Part shown: in pieces, positions 15,818 through 24,695 of the stretch
How positions within the stretch are numbered: position 1 is the first letter of the stretch
Layout of the letters: each line of letters opens with the position of its first letter
Source: an uncultured bacterium
Lineage (GTDB): Bacteria > Cyanobacteriota > Vampirovibrionia > Gastranaerophilales > Gastranaerophilaceae
Assembly (NCBI GenBank): GCA_902801985.1
Contig: CADCKD010000008.1
Coordinates: forward strand, 1 to 44,409
Direction of reading: 5' to 3'
DNA: 44,409 nucleotides
Translations under genes and position numbers: made by a program
Notes under the pieces: model-generated
Databases searched by the model: none
What the model was told of the DNA's origin: nothing
The model's input: only the letters and a program-made list of their open reading frames with translations

Positions 15818-16204
15818 ATGCAAGTAAATATGAATGCAAATCAAAATGCAAAACCGGCTTTTGGGATGATAAAATTGCATGGCGGTTCGGAAGATGTATT
15901 GAGAAGAATGTTAACTCGTACCGAATGGCTTGATTTTTCTAAAATTTTAGAAGAACAAAAACTAAATAGTACGGTTGATGCAATATTTTTTGCAAACGGA
16001 GAAAAGAGGCTTATAGGCCGTGTCGTTAGCAAGGATAAGTTACATCCTCATTTTAAAAATTATAGTCAACACTTTTGGCAATCGACAATGAATTTTATTA
16101 ATAAGGTTGTAAGTAAAGCAGATAAAGTGAAAGCCGAAATAGAAGCAGAACCAAAAGTAGATGTAGATGAAATTTTAAAAAACGCTAAAGATATATTATA
16201 TTAA
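15818..16204 (+). CDS. Unknown protein with N-terminal KPAFG patch
   Basis: A 128-residue soluble protein with no recognised domain. The first 22 residues are Asn-rich and contain KPAFGM, similar to short N-terminal patches in several other unknown proteins of this window (see findings). The rest is mixed helix and strand, ending in an acidic helix. An AAGGAGA site lies about 8 bases before the ATG. It converges on serS at a terminator. Confidence 0.6.
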   Translation: MQVNMNANQNAKPAFGMIKLHGGSEDVLRRMLTRTEWLDFSKILEEQKLNSTVDAIFFANGEKRLIGRVVSKDKLHPHFKNYSQHFWQSTMNFINKVVSKADKVKAEIEAEPKVDVDEILKNAKDILY

Positions 16205-16209
16205 TAGAA

Positions 16210-16243
16210 AGAGGCAATACCCTTTGGCATTGCCTCTTTTTTT
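16210..16243. terminator. Bidirectional intrinsic terminator
   Basis: A 9-bp stem (AGAGGCAAT / ATTGCCTCT) extended after one mismatch, followed by eight Ts. It sits between the convergent unknown gene and serS. Confidence 0.85.
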
Positions 16244-16244
16244 G

Positions 16245-17510
16245 CTAGATTTTATCAAATCCAGTGTATTTTCTTAATACTTCCGGAATTATTATTGTTC
16301 CGTCTTCTTGCTGATAATTCTCAACAATCGCTGCAAATGTTCTGCCAACTGCAAGACCTGAACCGTTTATTGTATGTACAAATCTTGTTTTACCTGTTGA
16401 TTTTTCTTTGTAGCGGATGTTTGCTCTGCGAGCCTGATAATCACCATAATTAGAACAACTTGAAATTTCTTTATATGTGTTATAAGAAGGAAGCCATACT
16501 TCCAAATCCCAACATTTATTTGCACTGAAGCCAATGTCTGCACTGCATAATGCAACACGTCTATAAGGCAAGCCCAAAAGCTGTAACATTCTTTCTCCGT
16601 CTTGCGTTAATTTTTCGTGCTCTGCCGGTGAATTTTCAGGGGTTGTATATTTAACCATTTCAACTTTATTGAATTGGTGAACACGAATTAGACCTCTTGT
16701 GTCCTTTCCTGCAGAACCGGCTTCACGTCTAAAACATGGAGTATATGCAGTCATATACATAGGAAGATCATCTTCTGATAATATTTCTCCTGAATATATA
16801 TTGGTTACAGGAACTTCGGCTGTTGGTATAAGGTACAAATCTTCTTGTTCGCATTTGTACATATCTTCTTTAAACTTAGGTAATTGTCCTGTACCGGTCA
16901 TTGTTGCCGCATTTGCCATAAATGGAGGCAAAATTTCTTCATAACCTTCATTTTCAGTATGTTGGTCAAGGAAGAAGTTTATAATTGCACGTTCTAATCT
17001 TGCGCCTTTTCCTCTATAAAGTGTAAATCTTGATTGAGATAGCTTTACACCTCTTTCAAAATCCACCAAACCTTTTTCTTCACACAAATCCCAATGTGCT
17101 TTTGGCTCAAAATTAAATTTTGTTGGTTCACCCCAAGTTGAAACTACAATATTATCATCTTCAGATGTCCCGACAGGTGTTGTTTCGTCAGGGATATTCG
17201 GAATATGAAGCAATACATCTTTTTGTTTAGCATCAAGTTCGTTTTGTCTGTCTTCAAGTTCCTTTATGTCATCTCCGAGTTTGCGAACTTCTTCCTGTAT
17301 TGCATCGGTATTTTCTCCATTTTTCTTCATCATACCAATCTTTTGGGATTCGTTTTTACGCTTTGCTCGAAGTTCGTCTGCTTGAGTTTGAATTTTTCTT
17401 CTTTCTTCATCAATTTTAATTACTTCATCAATTGATAATTCGGGGTTTCTTCTCTTTAGTAATTCATTAATTTTTTCAGGATTTTCTCTAATTAATTTAA
17501 TGTCTAACAT
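16245..17510 (-). CDS. serS: Seryl-tRNA synthetase
   Basis: A 421-residue class II aminoacyl-tRNA synthetase that charges tRNA-Ser. [14 protein letters not shown] opens the N-terminal coiled-coil arm (about residues 30-105). The class II motifs follow: motif 2 around [22 protein letters not shown] and motif 3 around [16 protein letters not shown]. The ATG at 17510 is preceded by GAGGGAAT and matches the usual family start; the frame runs 30 codons further upstream but that stretch has no homologous look. The length is normal. No T-box leader was seen. Confidence 0.97.
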   Translation of the reverse strand: MLDIKLIRENPEKINELLKRRNPELSIDEVIKIDEERRKIQTQADELRAKRKNESQKIGMMKKNGENTDAIQEEVRKLGDDIKELEDRQNELDAKQKDVLLHIPNIPDETTPVGTSEDDNIVVSTWGEPTKFNFEPKAHWDLCEEKGLVDFERGVKLSQSRFTLYRGKGARLERAIINFFLDQHTENEGYEEILPPFMANAATMTGTGQLPKFKEDMYKCEQEDLYLIPTAEVPVTNIYSGEILSEDDLPMYMTAYTPCFRREAGSAGKDTRGLIRVHQFNKVEMVKYTTPENSPAEHEKLTQDGERMLQLLGLPYRRVALCSADIGFSANKCWDLEVWLPSYNTYKEISSCSNYGDYQARRANIRYKEKSTGKTRFVHTINGSGLAVGRTFAAIVENYQQEDGTIIIPEVLRKYTGFDKI

Positions 17511-17629
17511 ATTCCCTCTTTCCTTCCTTTTGTCAGTATAATGATAATTTAAAGAAAAATCATAATCAAGACTTTTGTGTATGTATTTGTCATGTAGCAA
17601 AATTTAAATTTTGAAGGTTTAAGTATATT

Positions 17630-18202
17630 ATGAATAATAATAGTAAAATCTCTTTTACCTCTCAAATAGTGCCTGTATCAACAAAAACGTTTCATAAACT
17701 CGAAAGAGATATAGGGCTTCAATTCGAGTCTGCTTTTCCTTGGGTGATTTCTACAAGTGTGAAAGGTCCTAAAGTATACACAAAAGGAGTAATAGATTGC
17801 ACTTCTTGTTTAATTGCGGATGGAAAAGAGGGATTGCTCATGCATTTAACTCCGGCTTATGAAAACAATCATAATTTTCGTCTTGTTTTAGGGTATTTGC
17901 GTCTTTGCTTTAATTTATTTGATAAAAATTTACACGCAGTAATACTTGGTTCAAAAAATACAAAAAAAAGTTTAGATATATACAATAAATTTGTTCAAAT
18001 GCTTGGCGATTTGGGAATTCCGTTTTCTGTTTTAAAAAACGGTAAAAGTCCTTCTCATATGGCCTATAATGCGATAACTGATGAAGTTTTTATTTCAAAT
18101 GATACTATCAACAATGCCTTAAAATATAATTTTAATAATCAAAATGTTTTAAATAATGCTTTTGAGAAGGTCTCTTTATGCTCAAAAGACACAATAAAAT
18201 AA
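17630..18202 (+). CDS. Unknown protein, 190 residues
   Basis: A soluble alpha/beta protein of unknown family. It opens MNNNSKISFTSQIVPVS, an N-terminal beta-like patch similar in style to other unknown proteins here. The middle (HAVILGSKNTKKSLDIYNKF, LGDLGIPFSVLKNG) reads like a small Rossmann-like or CheD-like fold, but no active site can be named. The ribosome site (GAAGG) is about 13 bases from the ATG, so translation may be weak. It ends inside a terminator stem. Confidence 0.55.
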   Translation: MNNNSKISFTSQIVPVSTKTFHKLERDIGLQFESAFPWVISTSVKGPKVYTKGVIDCTSCLIADGKEGLLMHLTPAYENNHNFRLVLGYLRLCFNLFDKNLHAVILGSKNTKKSLDIYNKFVQMLGDLGIPFSVLKNGKSPSHMAYNAITDEVFISNDTINNALKYNFNNQNVLNNAFEKVSLCSKDTIK

Positions 18203-18239
18203 ACTCGAGCATTAATTTTATACCCGAGTTTATTTTAAT
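18198..18239. terminator. Bidirectional intrinsic terminator
   Basis: A 10-bp perfect stem (AATAAACTCG / CGAGTTTATT) with a 17-base loop and T-rich flanks, between the convergent unknown gene and the OmpH-like gene. Confidence 0.7.
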
Positions 18240-18257
18240 AAAATTGAAATTGTTAAG

Positions 18258-18701
18258 TTATTTAACAATTTTTACAATTTCTGCAGTGATGTCTTGTCCG
18301 CCGTATAATACTACATTTTTACTTAAAACAACACTGTATCCGTCTGCTTTAGCTTTGTCTGTAATTTGTTGAGAAATTGATTTATCTAAAGCTTGCAATT
18401 TTGTAGCGTAATCAGCATCCATCTTTTCTTTCTTTGCTGTTAATTCTTTGTTGTATTTTTCTTCTGCAGCTTGTTTCTTCTTTGTGTCTGTTATTGAAGC
18501 AACATCTTTTCTTGCTTTTTCAATAAATTTGATGATTTCTTGAGCTTTAATTTGTTGTTCTTTTTTCAATGCTTGTACTTGTGCTGATGCATTGACAACA
18601 GCAGGTACATCAACTACTGCAACTGAAAAACCTTCAGCACTTGCGCTTAAACCACATAAAAGTGCTGCACTTACAGCTAATAACCCTAATTTTTTAATCA
18701 T
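18258..18701 (-). CDS. OmpH/Skp-like periplasmic chaperone
   Basis: A 147-residue exported protein. Residues 1-22 form a signal peptide ending LSASA. The mature part starts with a beta strand (FSVAVVDVPAVVNAS), continues as a long coiled coil (about residues 45-115) and ends with strands (YSVVLSKNVVLYGG), which is the Skp layout: a small beta barrel with helical tentacles. Skp trimers carry unfolded outer-membrane proteins across the periplasm. Its divergent neighbour is a TpsB-like outer-membrane barrel, a plausible client. The ATG at 18701 has AAGGAGA upstream; the longer frame to 18731 is rejected. Confidence 0.82.
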   Translation of the reverse strand: MIKKLGLLAVSAALLCGLSASAEGFSVAVVDVPAVVNASAQVQALKKEQQIKAQEIIKFIEKARKDVASITDTKKKQAAEEKYNKELTAKKEKMDADYATKLQALDKSISQQITDKAKADGYSVVLSKNVVLYGGQDITAEIVKIVK

Positions 18702-18793
18702 ATTAACTCTCCTTTTGTTTATAAAAAACATGCTATCACAAAATTTTTTTTTAACATATAGTCATCCGTTTGATTTATTTTTTTGTAACATTC

Positions 18794-18822
18794 TTTACAC
18801 GTATTTTAAAAATTTGTATAAT
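18794..18822 (+). promoter_or_regulatory. Candidate promoter of the TpsB-like gene
   Basis: TTTACA (18794-18799) and a perfect TATAAT (18817-18822), 17 bases apart. It implies a leader of about 145 bases before the ATG at 18974. Confidence 0.5.
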
Positions 18823-18973
18823 GTGTATATGGCAAATAATATTTTTACAGGTTTTTGTAAAAATGTTGTAATAAAAATTTATAAAGGGTTTATTATTATA
18901 TTCGTTCGTAGGACAATATACTTAAAGATATACAACTAGATATATAATGTAATAATAGAAGGTGAATAGATCA

Positions 18974-21031
18974 ATGAAAAAGATGAACAAAAGTAACAAA
19001 CTGCTTAGCACAATATTAGCTGTGTCTATGTGCTATGCTGTTGGTGGTTTATTCTCTCCTGCTGGTGCGATTGATGCAAGTCCTGCATCAAACTTTGCTG
19101 GCTACGGTTACACTCACGGGCAAATACCTGTAATGAATGAAATTGGCGGTGCCAGCATTCACGATGCAGACCTTATGCGCTATGAGAAAAATAGCCGTAT
19201 GAGAGAAATGGATTATTCTCACTATGAGAATGCAAAAAATGGCACAGGTGAATCTCCGGTGTCAAATTATACTGATGCAAGTTCCAATTTAGGAGCTGCC
19301 GGTGATCCGTATATGAAAGCTACAATTGATGAAGTTGGTTCTCAAGGAGTTTATGTAAACTCTATTGAAGTTTCTCCATCAGAAATTCTTTCCAGAGATG
19401 AAATCAACTCTGTAATCGGCCAATACGTTGGAAGAAACGTATTTATGACTGATATTCAGAATGCTATCAACGGATTGAACAGATTGTATGCTGAAAAAGG
19501 TTTTGTTACTGCAAGAGCTTACTTGCCTGAACAGACAGTTTCTAACGGAAATATCAAAATCGAACTTATTGAAAGTAGAATTGGTAATGTATCTGTTATA
19601 AACAACAAATATACTACTGATAATTACATTTTAAAACGTATACCTGAAAAATCAGGACAATTATTTGATATCGTTGATTTAGAAAAAGACGTATTGGATT
19701 TCAACAGATATCATGACGGTGTTAACCTTACTGCCAACTTAAAAGCAGGTACACAACCGGGAACAACAGATATTGAGTTAACAGCTCACGAAACATTCCC
19801 GTTCCACATGATTGGTATGATGGATAACGCTGGTCGTAGAAGTACCGGTCAATTAAGAGGAGGCCCGGCTTTGGTTGCTGACTCTTTATTCCACCACAGA
19901 GACCAAATGTCTATGGGTGCATACTTCTCTAAAGGTGCTATAAGCCCATTCTTCGATTATAGCGTACCTATTAACAAAAAAGACGGTAGAATCGGATTTT
20001 CATTCTCTTCAACTTTTGCAAGAGTTAAATACGGTCCTGCTTATCTTACAAACTTAGGATTAAAGAGTAATTCATATATTTATAGCTTGTACTATGATCA
20101 ACCGATTGTCAGAACAAGAGGATTTGAGTTCAAAACTTACGCAGCTATGAACTACAAACGCGCAAAAACTTGGTCAAAATATGACGGTATTATGCGTGAA
20201 GTATTTGGTTTCTCTCCGTTTAACGATAAAGATGAAGTTACAAGTTTAGATATCGGTTTCAATATTAGAAAAGATACTAAATATGGTATTTGGTATTTCA
20301 ACCAAATGGCATCTCAAGCATTCCCTATATTTGACAGCGATTCAAGCTACTTCAAATATTCAGGCGGATTGTTGAGATTACATGACTTCTCACACGGCTT
20401 TATCGGTCAATTACGTGGTAGTTACCAAATTATACCTAACAGCAAATATATCCCTTACTTAGATCAATTCCAAACAGGTGGTTTGGCTACAGTTAGAGGC
20501 TATTCTGAAGGTGTATTGATTGGTAAAAACGGTTACTTCTTCAGTGGTGAATTGATGTTCCCATTGTTGCCAAGAACTATTTCTACTAAGAATGGTACAA
20601 AACCATTCATCGGTAATTACATCAAGGGTGCTATCTTTGCAGATACTGCAGGTGTATTCCCTTGGCACGAAGCTGATTACTATGATGGAAGTTACTTCTT
20701 AGCTTCAGTAGGTATGGGTATCAGGGTTCAATTGCCTGGTGACTTAAGTGCCAGATTATATTGGGGCTATCCATTGATCAATAACAGATATGAAAACCAC
20801 AGACATATGGGTAGATTCCACTTTGAATTGACATTAGAACCTGATATTGACGGTTTGTTGGCTAAGAGATCTACAAAGGCTCAGCCTGCTCCGGCTCAAC
20901 CTCAGCCTCAACCTCAACCACAACCTAAAGCTCAACCTCAACCAGAGCCATTGCCTGATCTTGGTCCTAACAACTATGACGATATCAGACACTATGACTA
21001 CTTGTTAGATGGTTCAGCAACTGCATTATAA
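18974..21031 (+). CDS. TpsB/ShlB-like POTRA outer-membrane transporter
   Basis: A 685-residue exported protein. It has a signal peptide (about residues 1-33), a linker, a POTRA domain (about 110-190; VNSIEVSPSEILSRDEIN, then LYAEKGFVTARAYLPEQ, typical of POTRA_2) and a ShlB/FhaC-type 16-strand barrel (about 235-630). VRGYSEG near residue 510 is the conserved loop-6 V/L-R-G-Y motif that fills the pore. Known relatives export large TpsA proteins. No TpsA gene is near. After the last barrel strand (FHFELTLEPDI) there is an unusual 55-residue tail with Pro-Gln repeats and an acidic end. The ATG at 18974 has AAGGTGA 9 bases upstream. An Omp85 insertase role is the alternative. Confidence 0.85.
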   Translation: MKKMNKSNKLLSTILAVSMCYAVGGLFSPAGAIDASPASNFAGYGYTHGQIPVMNEIGGASIHDADLMRYEKNSRMREMDYSHYENAKNGTGESPVSNYTDASSNLGAAGDPYMKATIDEVGSQGVYVNSIEVSPSEILSRDEINSVIGQYVGRNVFMTDIQNAINGLNRLYAEKGFVTARAYLPEQTVSNGNIKIELIESRIGNVSVINNKYTTDNYILKRIPEKSGQLFDIVDLEKDVLDFNRYHDGVNLTANLKAGTQPGTTDIELTAHETFPFHMIGMMDNAGRRSTGQLRGGPALVADSLFHHRDQMSMGAYFSKGAISPFFDYSVPINKKDGRIGFSFSSTFARVKYGPAYLTNLGLKSNSYIYSLYYDQPIVRTRGFEFKTYAAMNYKRAKTWSKYDGIMREVFGFSPFNDKDEVTSLDIGFNIRKDTKYGIWYFNQMASQAFPIFDSDSSYFKYSGGLLRLHDFSHGFIGQLRGSYQIIPNSKYIPYLDQFQTGGLATVRGYSEGVLIGKNGYFFSGELMFPLLPRTISTKNGTKPFIGNYIKGAIFADTAGVFPWHEADYYDGSYFLASVGMGIRVQLPGDLSARLYWGYPLINNRYENHRHMGRFHFELTLEPDIDGLLAKRSTKAQPAPAQPQPQPQPQPKAQPQPEPLPDLGPNNYDDIRHYDYLLDGSATAL

Positions 21032-21063
21032 TATGTAATTAAGTATTGTAATATAAAATGAAT

Positions 21064-21087
21064 AGCGGCCCGAAAGGGTCGCTTTTC
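21064..21087 (+). terminator. Intrinsic terminator after the TpsB-like gene
   Basis: An 8-bp stem (AGCGGCCC / GGGTCGCT, one G-U pair) with a GAAA tetraloop and a short T run. Confidence 0.8.
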
Positions 21088-21108
21088 ATTTGTGTGAAAT
21101 CTTTTAAA

Positions 21109-22245
21109 TTACAGTATGTTTTGGAAATTTTTGTGTATTTTTACGTTGTGAACTCTGATATAATCTATCTTATCGTTTATAAGTATACTATTCAGGGCAA
21201 GAGTATAGATATCTTTTTCTTCGTTAGTTGCATTTGGCATGTTAAGCAGACTTTTTCTGGATAGCCCTATTAGTATTGGGCATTCAAGGGTTTTAAGCTC
21301 TTTCCATCTTTTAATTATTTCTAAATTGTGGTCTTTAGTCTTTCCAAAACCAATACCGGGATCGATAATTATATTTTCTTTTTTAATTCCTTTATCAATT
21401 GCATATTTTATTTTTTTATTTAAGTTTTTATAAATATCGTCCATTAAATTCCCGTATTGTGGGTTGTTTTGCATTGTTTCGGGGGTGCCAAGGCTGTGTT
21501 GTAATATTATTTTAATATTTGTGTTTTGAGCTATAACATCGGCCATTTTTTTATCATAATCAAATCCTGAAACATCATTTATTATTGAGGCTCCGAGCTT
21601 TATGCATTCTTGAGCCACTTTAGCGCTTCGAGTGTCAATGCTTATCGGGGTTTTAATATTTTTATTTTTTATATATTGCAGCATGGGAATCAGCACTTTT
21701 AATTGAGAATCTGCATCGACACCAGTTGAATATGGTTTTGTTGATTCTGCACCAATATCTATTATGTCGGCTCCATCATCAATAAGCTTGTGTAAATGTT
21801 TTATGCTGTCTTCAAATTCGTAGTAATTCCCGCCATCTGAAAATGAGTTTTGGGTAATGTTAAGTATGCCTATAATTTGTGTTCTATTTGGAAAATTTAT
21901 TTTTATTTTTTCTTCAAGAATTTGTCCGAGTTCTTTTAGTCCGAAAGGTTGTAATTGAAGTTTTTGAGCAATCTTTAATAACTGCGAAAAGCTGCCGCCG
22001 AGTATACAATCTGATAATTCAACTTTGCCTGTTATAACATCTTTGCAAGTTCCACAATCTGCACCAACGGAGAGTGCAAGTTGTTTTATTATATTAGCCT
22101 GTGCGCAAGTCAAGTTAAATATTTTGTAATTGGAATATTCAAATTTTTCAATAGCCTTGTGCGTATACGACCGGTCATACCCGATATTTATCAGTTCGTT
22201 TTCAATATTTGTATTATCAAGTTTTTTCAATAAAAAATCGTGCAT
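21109..22245 (-). CDS. folP: Dihydropteroate synthase with N-terminal extension
   Basis: A 378-residue protein. The C-terminal 265 residues are a dihydropteroate synthase TIM barrel: GILNITQNSFSDGG (the usual N-x-TPDSF loop, here NITQNSF), DIGAESTKP, ISIDTRSAKVA, IINDVSGF, DPGIGFGKT, GLSRKSLL and RVHNVK. It joins pterin pyrophosphate to p-aminobenzoate in folate synthesis. The N-terminal 110 residues are an extension with several Cys (GADCGTCKDV) that is seen in some anaerobes' FolP and has no known role. The start codon lies in a terminator-like hairpin with no ribosome site, so its translation may be controlled or the start may be further in. Confidence 0.88.
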   Translation of the reverse strand: MHDFLLKKLDNTNIENELINIGYDRSYTHKAIEKFEYSNYKIFNLTCAQANIIKQLALSVGADCGTCKDVITGKVELSDCILGGSFSQLLKIAQKLQLQPFGLKELGQILEEKIKINFPNRTQIIGILNITQNSFSDGGNYYEFEDSIKHLHKLIDDGADIIDIGAESTKPYSTGVDADSQLKVLIPMLQYIKNKNIKTPISIDTRSAKVAQECIKLGASIINDVSGFDYDKKMADVIAQNTNIKIILQHSLGTPETMQNNPQYGNLMDDIYKNLNKKIKYAIDKGIKKENIIIDPGIGFGKTKDHNLEIIKRWKELKTLECPILIGLSRKSLLNMPNATNEEKDIYTLALNSILINDKIDYIRVHNVKIHKNFQNIL

Positions 22246-22268
22246 AGTATAAACTTAGCACGATTTTT
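22233..22268 (-). terminator. Terminator-like hairpin over the folP start codon
   Basis: A perfect 11-bp stem (22233-22243 with 22258-22268) and a 14-base loop, followed on the minus strand by a T run. It separates folP from the two coupled genes upstream. The folP ATG (22243-22245) sits at the loop/stem edge, so this could be an attenuator as well as the end of the upstream operon. Confidence 0.65.
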
Positions 22269-22287
22269 ATATTTTTTCAATTTGCAT

Positions 22288-22722
22288 TTAGCTTAAGATA
22301 TCAAACCTGTCTTTTAAATCTCCAACAGCAATTCTTCCGTTTCTTACGGCCTTACTTAAACCCGTAACTAAAGCGAAGAATGCCATCGCAGCTCCGCATC
22401 CGCTAGCAACTAATCTTACGGCCGGATTCTTTATGATTGGCCCAATATATTTCATATTTTTAAATTTACCAATTCTGTTCATTATGCTGGCAGAAAATAC
22501 TTTTGCATCCTTTAGGAATTTACCCCATAAGCCTGTAACTTCTTTTGTACTATTTTTTGCAGTCGTGCCGAAATTAATGGCTTTTTGAATTCCTTGGCGA
22601 AGCCCTTTGTTAGAAACCGCAGCACCACCAACACCTGCACCAACCGCAACGTTTTCTGCTCTGTCACGTCTGGTTGTTGTTTCGCTATATGGATTTCTTG
22701 CAAATGATATTTCAGCTACCAT
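22288..22722 (-). CDS. Unknown protein with hydrophobic C-terminal segment
   Basis: A 144-residue protein that begins MVAEISFARNPYS, a short N-terminal patch similar to other unknown proteins in the window. A Gly/Val-rich stretch (about residues 26-38) and a hydrophobic segment (about 100-125, LVASGCGAAMAFFALVTGLS) suggest membrane contact. Its ATG shares a base with the stop of the gene at 22722-23381 (TAATG), so the two are translationally coupled. No family recognised. Confidence 0.6.
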   Translation of the reverse strand: MVAEISFARNPYSETTTRRDRAENVAVGAGVGGAAVSNKGLRQGIQKAINFGTTAKNSTKEVTGLWGKFLKDAKVFSASIMNRIGKFKNMKYIGPIIKNPAVRLVASGCGAAMAFFALVTGLSKAVRNGRIAVGDLKDRFDILS

Positions 22723-23381
22723 TATTCTTCTTCGACCTCATCAAACATTTCAGGATCACGTTCTTCCGGAGTCATTGTTGCTTCATAAGCTCCTGTTGCA
22801 CCTGAACCTATACCCAAAACTGTTGCAACACCTTTTGTTGCTTTATCACCATTCATATTTTTGATTGGAGCTAAAACTTTTTCCAATACTTTGCTTAATT
22901 GTTTTTTAAATTTTCTTGCGTGATCTAAAATTCTTTTTCCCTTTTTTGTGCTGAAAAATTCATTAAGTTTAGCTTCAATTCGTTTTCCAATAGATGTTTC
23001 TTTTGCTTTTTCTACGCCTTTTTTAAATAATTCGCCTAATTTCTCAGCGAAGCTAAGAGCTTTATCCACAACAGGTTTTGCTTTTCCAACTGCTTGCTGA
23101 ACAACTTTGTTACCTTTTCCTTTTTTTAGGAAATCACCAAGTATCATTACAGAACCAAATACCGCAAGTCCTTCTAATGCAGCATTAGTAAGTACCTTGA
23201 AGAATTTTACCGGTTTTTTAAGTTTGTCAGGTACTTGCTGATCATTAAGAATTTCATTCAAAGCACGCTGACCATCCTCAATTGTTTGTCTGCCTTGGCT
23301 AATATCGTCTTCCCAGCCTTTGAAATTAACTTTAGCCGGTTTATTATAATTGTTTGTTGAAACGGGTTGAATAGCTAACAT
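22722..23381 (-). CDS. Unknown protein with N-terminal VNFKG patch
   Basis: A 219-residue protein beginning MLAIQPVSTNNYNKPAKV then NFKGW. After a short linker it has one hydrophobic segment (about residues 65-85, ALEGLAVFGSVMILGDFL), then a Lys-rich helical region (about 90-185), a Gly-rich stretch (VLGIGSGATGAYEA) and a very acidic tail. The ATG at 23381 has GGAG 7 bases upstream; the longer frame to 23426 lacks one. It overlaps the next gene by TAATG. Both proteins share the layout patch, hydrophobic segment, basic helices, and may act together. No function can be given. Confidence 0.6.
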   Translation of the reverse strand: MLAIQPVSTNNYNKPAKVNFKGWEDDISQGRQTIEDGQRALNEILNDQQVPDKLKKPVKFFKVLTNAALEGLAVFGSVMILGDFLKKGKGNKVVQQAVGKAKPVVDKALSFAEKLGELFKKGVEKAKETSIGKRIEAKLNEFFSTKKGKRILDHARKFKKQLSKVLEKVLAPIKNMNGDKATKGVATVLGIGSGATGAYEATMTPEERDPEMFDEVEEE

Positions 23382-23492
23382 ATTATTCTCCACACTACAC
23401 TTTATACGAATACTACAAAACTCCAAAAATTTAAATTTTGCTTATTTTCGAATATAATGTTACAATTCTACACATATTATTTCACATTATAA

Positions 23493-24419
23493 TCAATTTG
23501 TAAAGTGTTTAAACCCTTGATATGAATTTCTTTTAAGTAATTCTCTATCAATTTTGTTTAGGCAGTCCAATTTTGCACCCAGCCATCTTGGTGCTATCAA
23601 ACTTTTTCGAAAGCCATTACCTGCAAGCCTGTGTATAGTCGTTGTTTTAGGCAAAATTTCAAGAAAATCACACACAAGACTTACATAATCATCTTCGCTC
23701 ATAAAATCTATTTCATTATTTTCATACATTTTTGCAAGTGGGGTTCCTTTTAATGCGCATAACATATGAATTTTTACTCCGTCTACATTCAAGTCTGCAA
23801 GTCTTTGTGCTGTTTGTAGCATTTCATCACGGCTTTCCCAAAGTCCAAGAATGACATGAACGCAAACATTTATTCCTTTTTCTTTTGTTTTTTCATAAGC
23901 TCTTACAAAGCATTCGTAATCATGCCCGCGATTTATACGCATCAAAGTATGATTGTGTGAAGATTGTAAGCCGTATTCGACCCAGGTATACCAGTCTTTT
24001 GAGATGTCTGAAATCAAGTTTAATTTATCTTCATCAACGCAATCAGGACGTGTTCCTATTGATATTCCGACAACATCAGGATGCTTTAGTGATGCTTTGT
24101 ATATTGTTTCAAGTTCTTTTGCCGGCTTATATGTATTTGAGTATGCCTGAAAATATGACATAAATTTCTCAGCTTTAAATCTTTTTGAAAGTGTTTCAAC
24201 TCCGATTTCAACTTGTTGTTCTATTGAAAATAAATTTGAGTGTGCTTGTGAAAAACTGCCGGTATCATCACAAAAAATACAACCACCAGAAGATATTGTT
24301 CCGTCCCGATTCGGACAAGAAAAGCCGGCATCTATAGTTATTTTATATACCTTTGCGCCAAATCTGTTCTTTAAATATGCACTGAATTGATTGTATCTTT
24401 TGTCTGTATTATTAAACAT
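23493..24419 (-). CDS. Radical SAM protein, YhcC/TIGR01212 family
   Basis: A 308-residue radical SAM enzyme. The cluster motif is SCPNRDGTISSGGCIFCDD (C-x11-C-x2-C rather than the standard C-x3-C-x2-C), the signature of the YhcC family. YFQAYSNTY, ISIGTRPDCV and WVEYGLQSSH also fit. Its reaction is not established; it is related to the Elp3-like branch. A GGGGAT site precedes the ATG. A small zinc-ribbon gene and obg lie upstream on the same strand. Confidence 0.87.
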   Translation of the reverse strand: MFNNTDKRYNQFSAYLKNRFGAKVYKITIDAGFSCPNRDGTISSGGCIFCDDTGSFSQAHSNLFSIEQQVEIGVETLSKRFKAEKFMSYFQAYSNTYKPAKELETIYKASLKHPDVVGISIGTRPDCVDEDKLNLISDISKDWYTWVEYGLQSSHNHTLMRINRGHDYECFVRAYEKTKEKGINVCVHVILGLWESRDEMLQTAQRLADLNVDGVKIHMLCALKGTPLAKMYENNEIDFMSEDDYVSLVCDFLEILPKTTTIHRLAGNGFRKSLIAPRWLGAKLDCLNKIDRELLKRNSYQGFKHFTN

Positions 24420-24472
24420 TTTTATCCCCTATTAACCCTATCCCCTTATAAAGGGATACGGGGATATCCACA

Positions 24473-24640
24473 TTATTGTTCTTCGTTATTATCATAAATA
24501 GGATAAACGTAATGTTCGCCGCAATTCGGACAAACAACTTCTTGTTGTTTGCCGTCTTCTGTTTGAGCGACTTCAAATAAACATTTACATCCTGATTGTA
24601 CGCATCTTATAGCCCAAGTAGGTCTGATTAATCTTGCCAT
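24473..24640 (-). CDS. 55-residue zinc-ribbon protein
   Basis: A short frame from ATG 24640 to TAA 24473 with a perfect AGGAGG site. The product starts MARLIRPTWAIRC and has two cysteine knuckles (C-x4-C-x-C and CPNCG), giving a four-Cys zinc ribbon. The late segment HYVYPIYD is compact. It lies between obg and the YhcC-type gene on the same strand. No partner is proven; such mini-ribbons often bind nucleic acid or assist a larger enzyme. Confidence 0.7.
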   Translation of the reverse strand: MARLIRPTWAIRCVQSGCKCLFEVAQTEDGKQQEVVCPNCGEHYVYPIYDNNEEQ

Positions 24641-24695
24641 CTTATTATCCTCCTATTCTTTTGCATTATAGCACGTAAGCGCCCATAAGTCCATA

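Noticed and set aside
17511-17629. T-box leader of serS
   Set aside because: The leader is short, has no specifier loop or T-box sequence, and no terminator precedes the gene.
24441-24470. Hairpin TATCCC/GGGATA after the zinc-ribbon gene as a terminator
   Set aside because: Weak stem with a mismatch and no T run on either strand.
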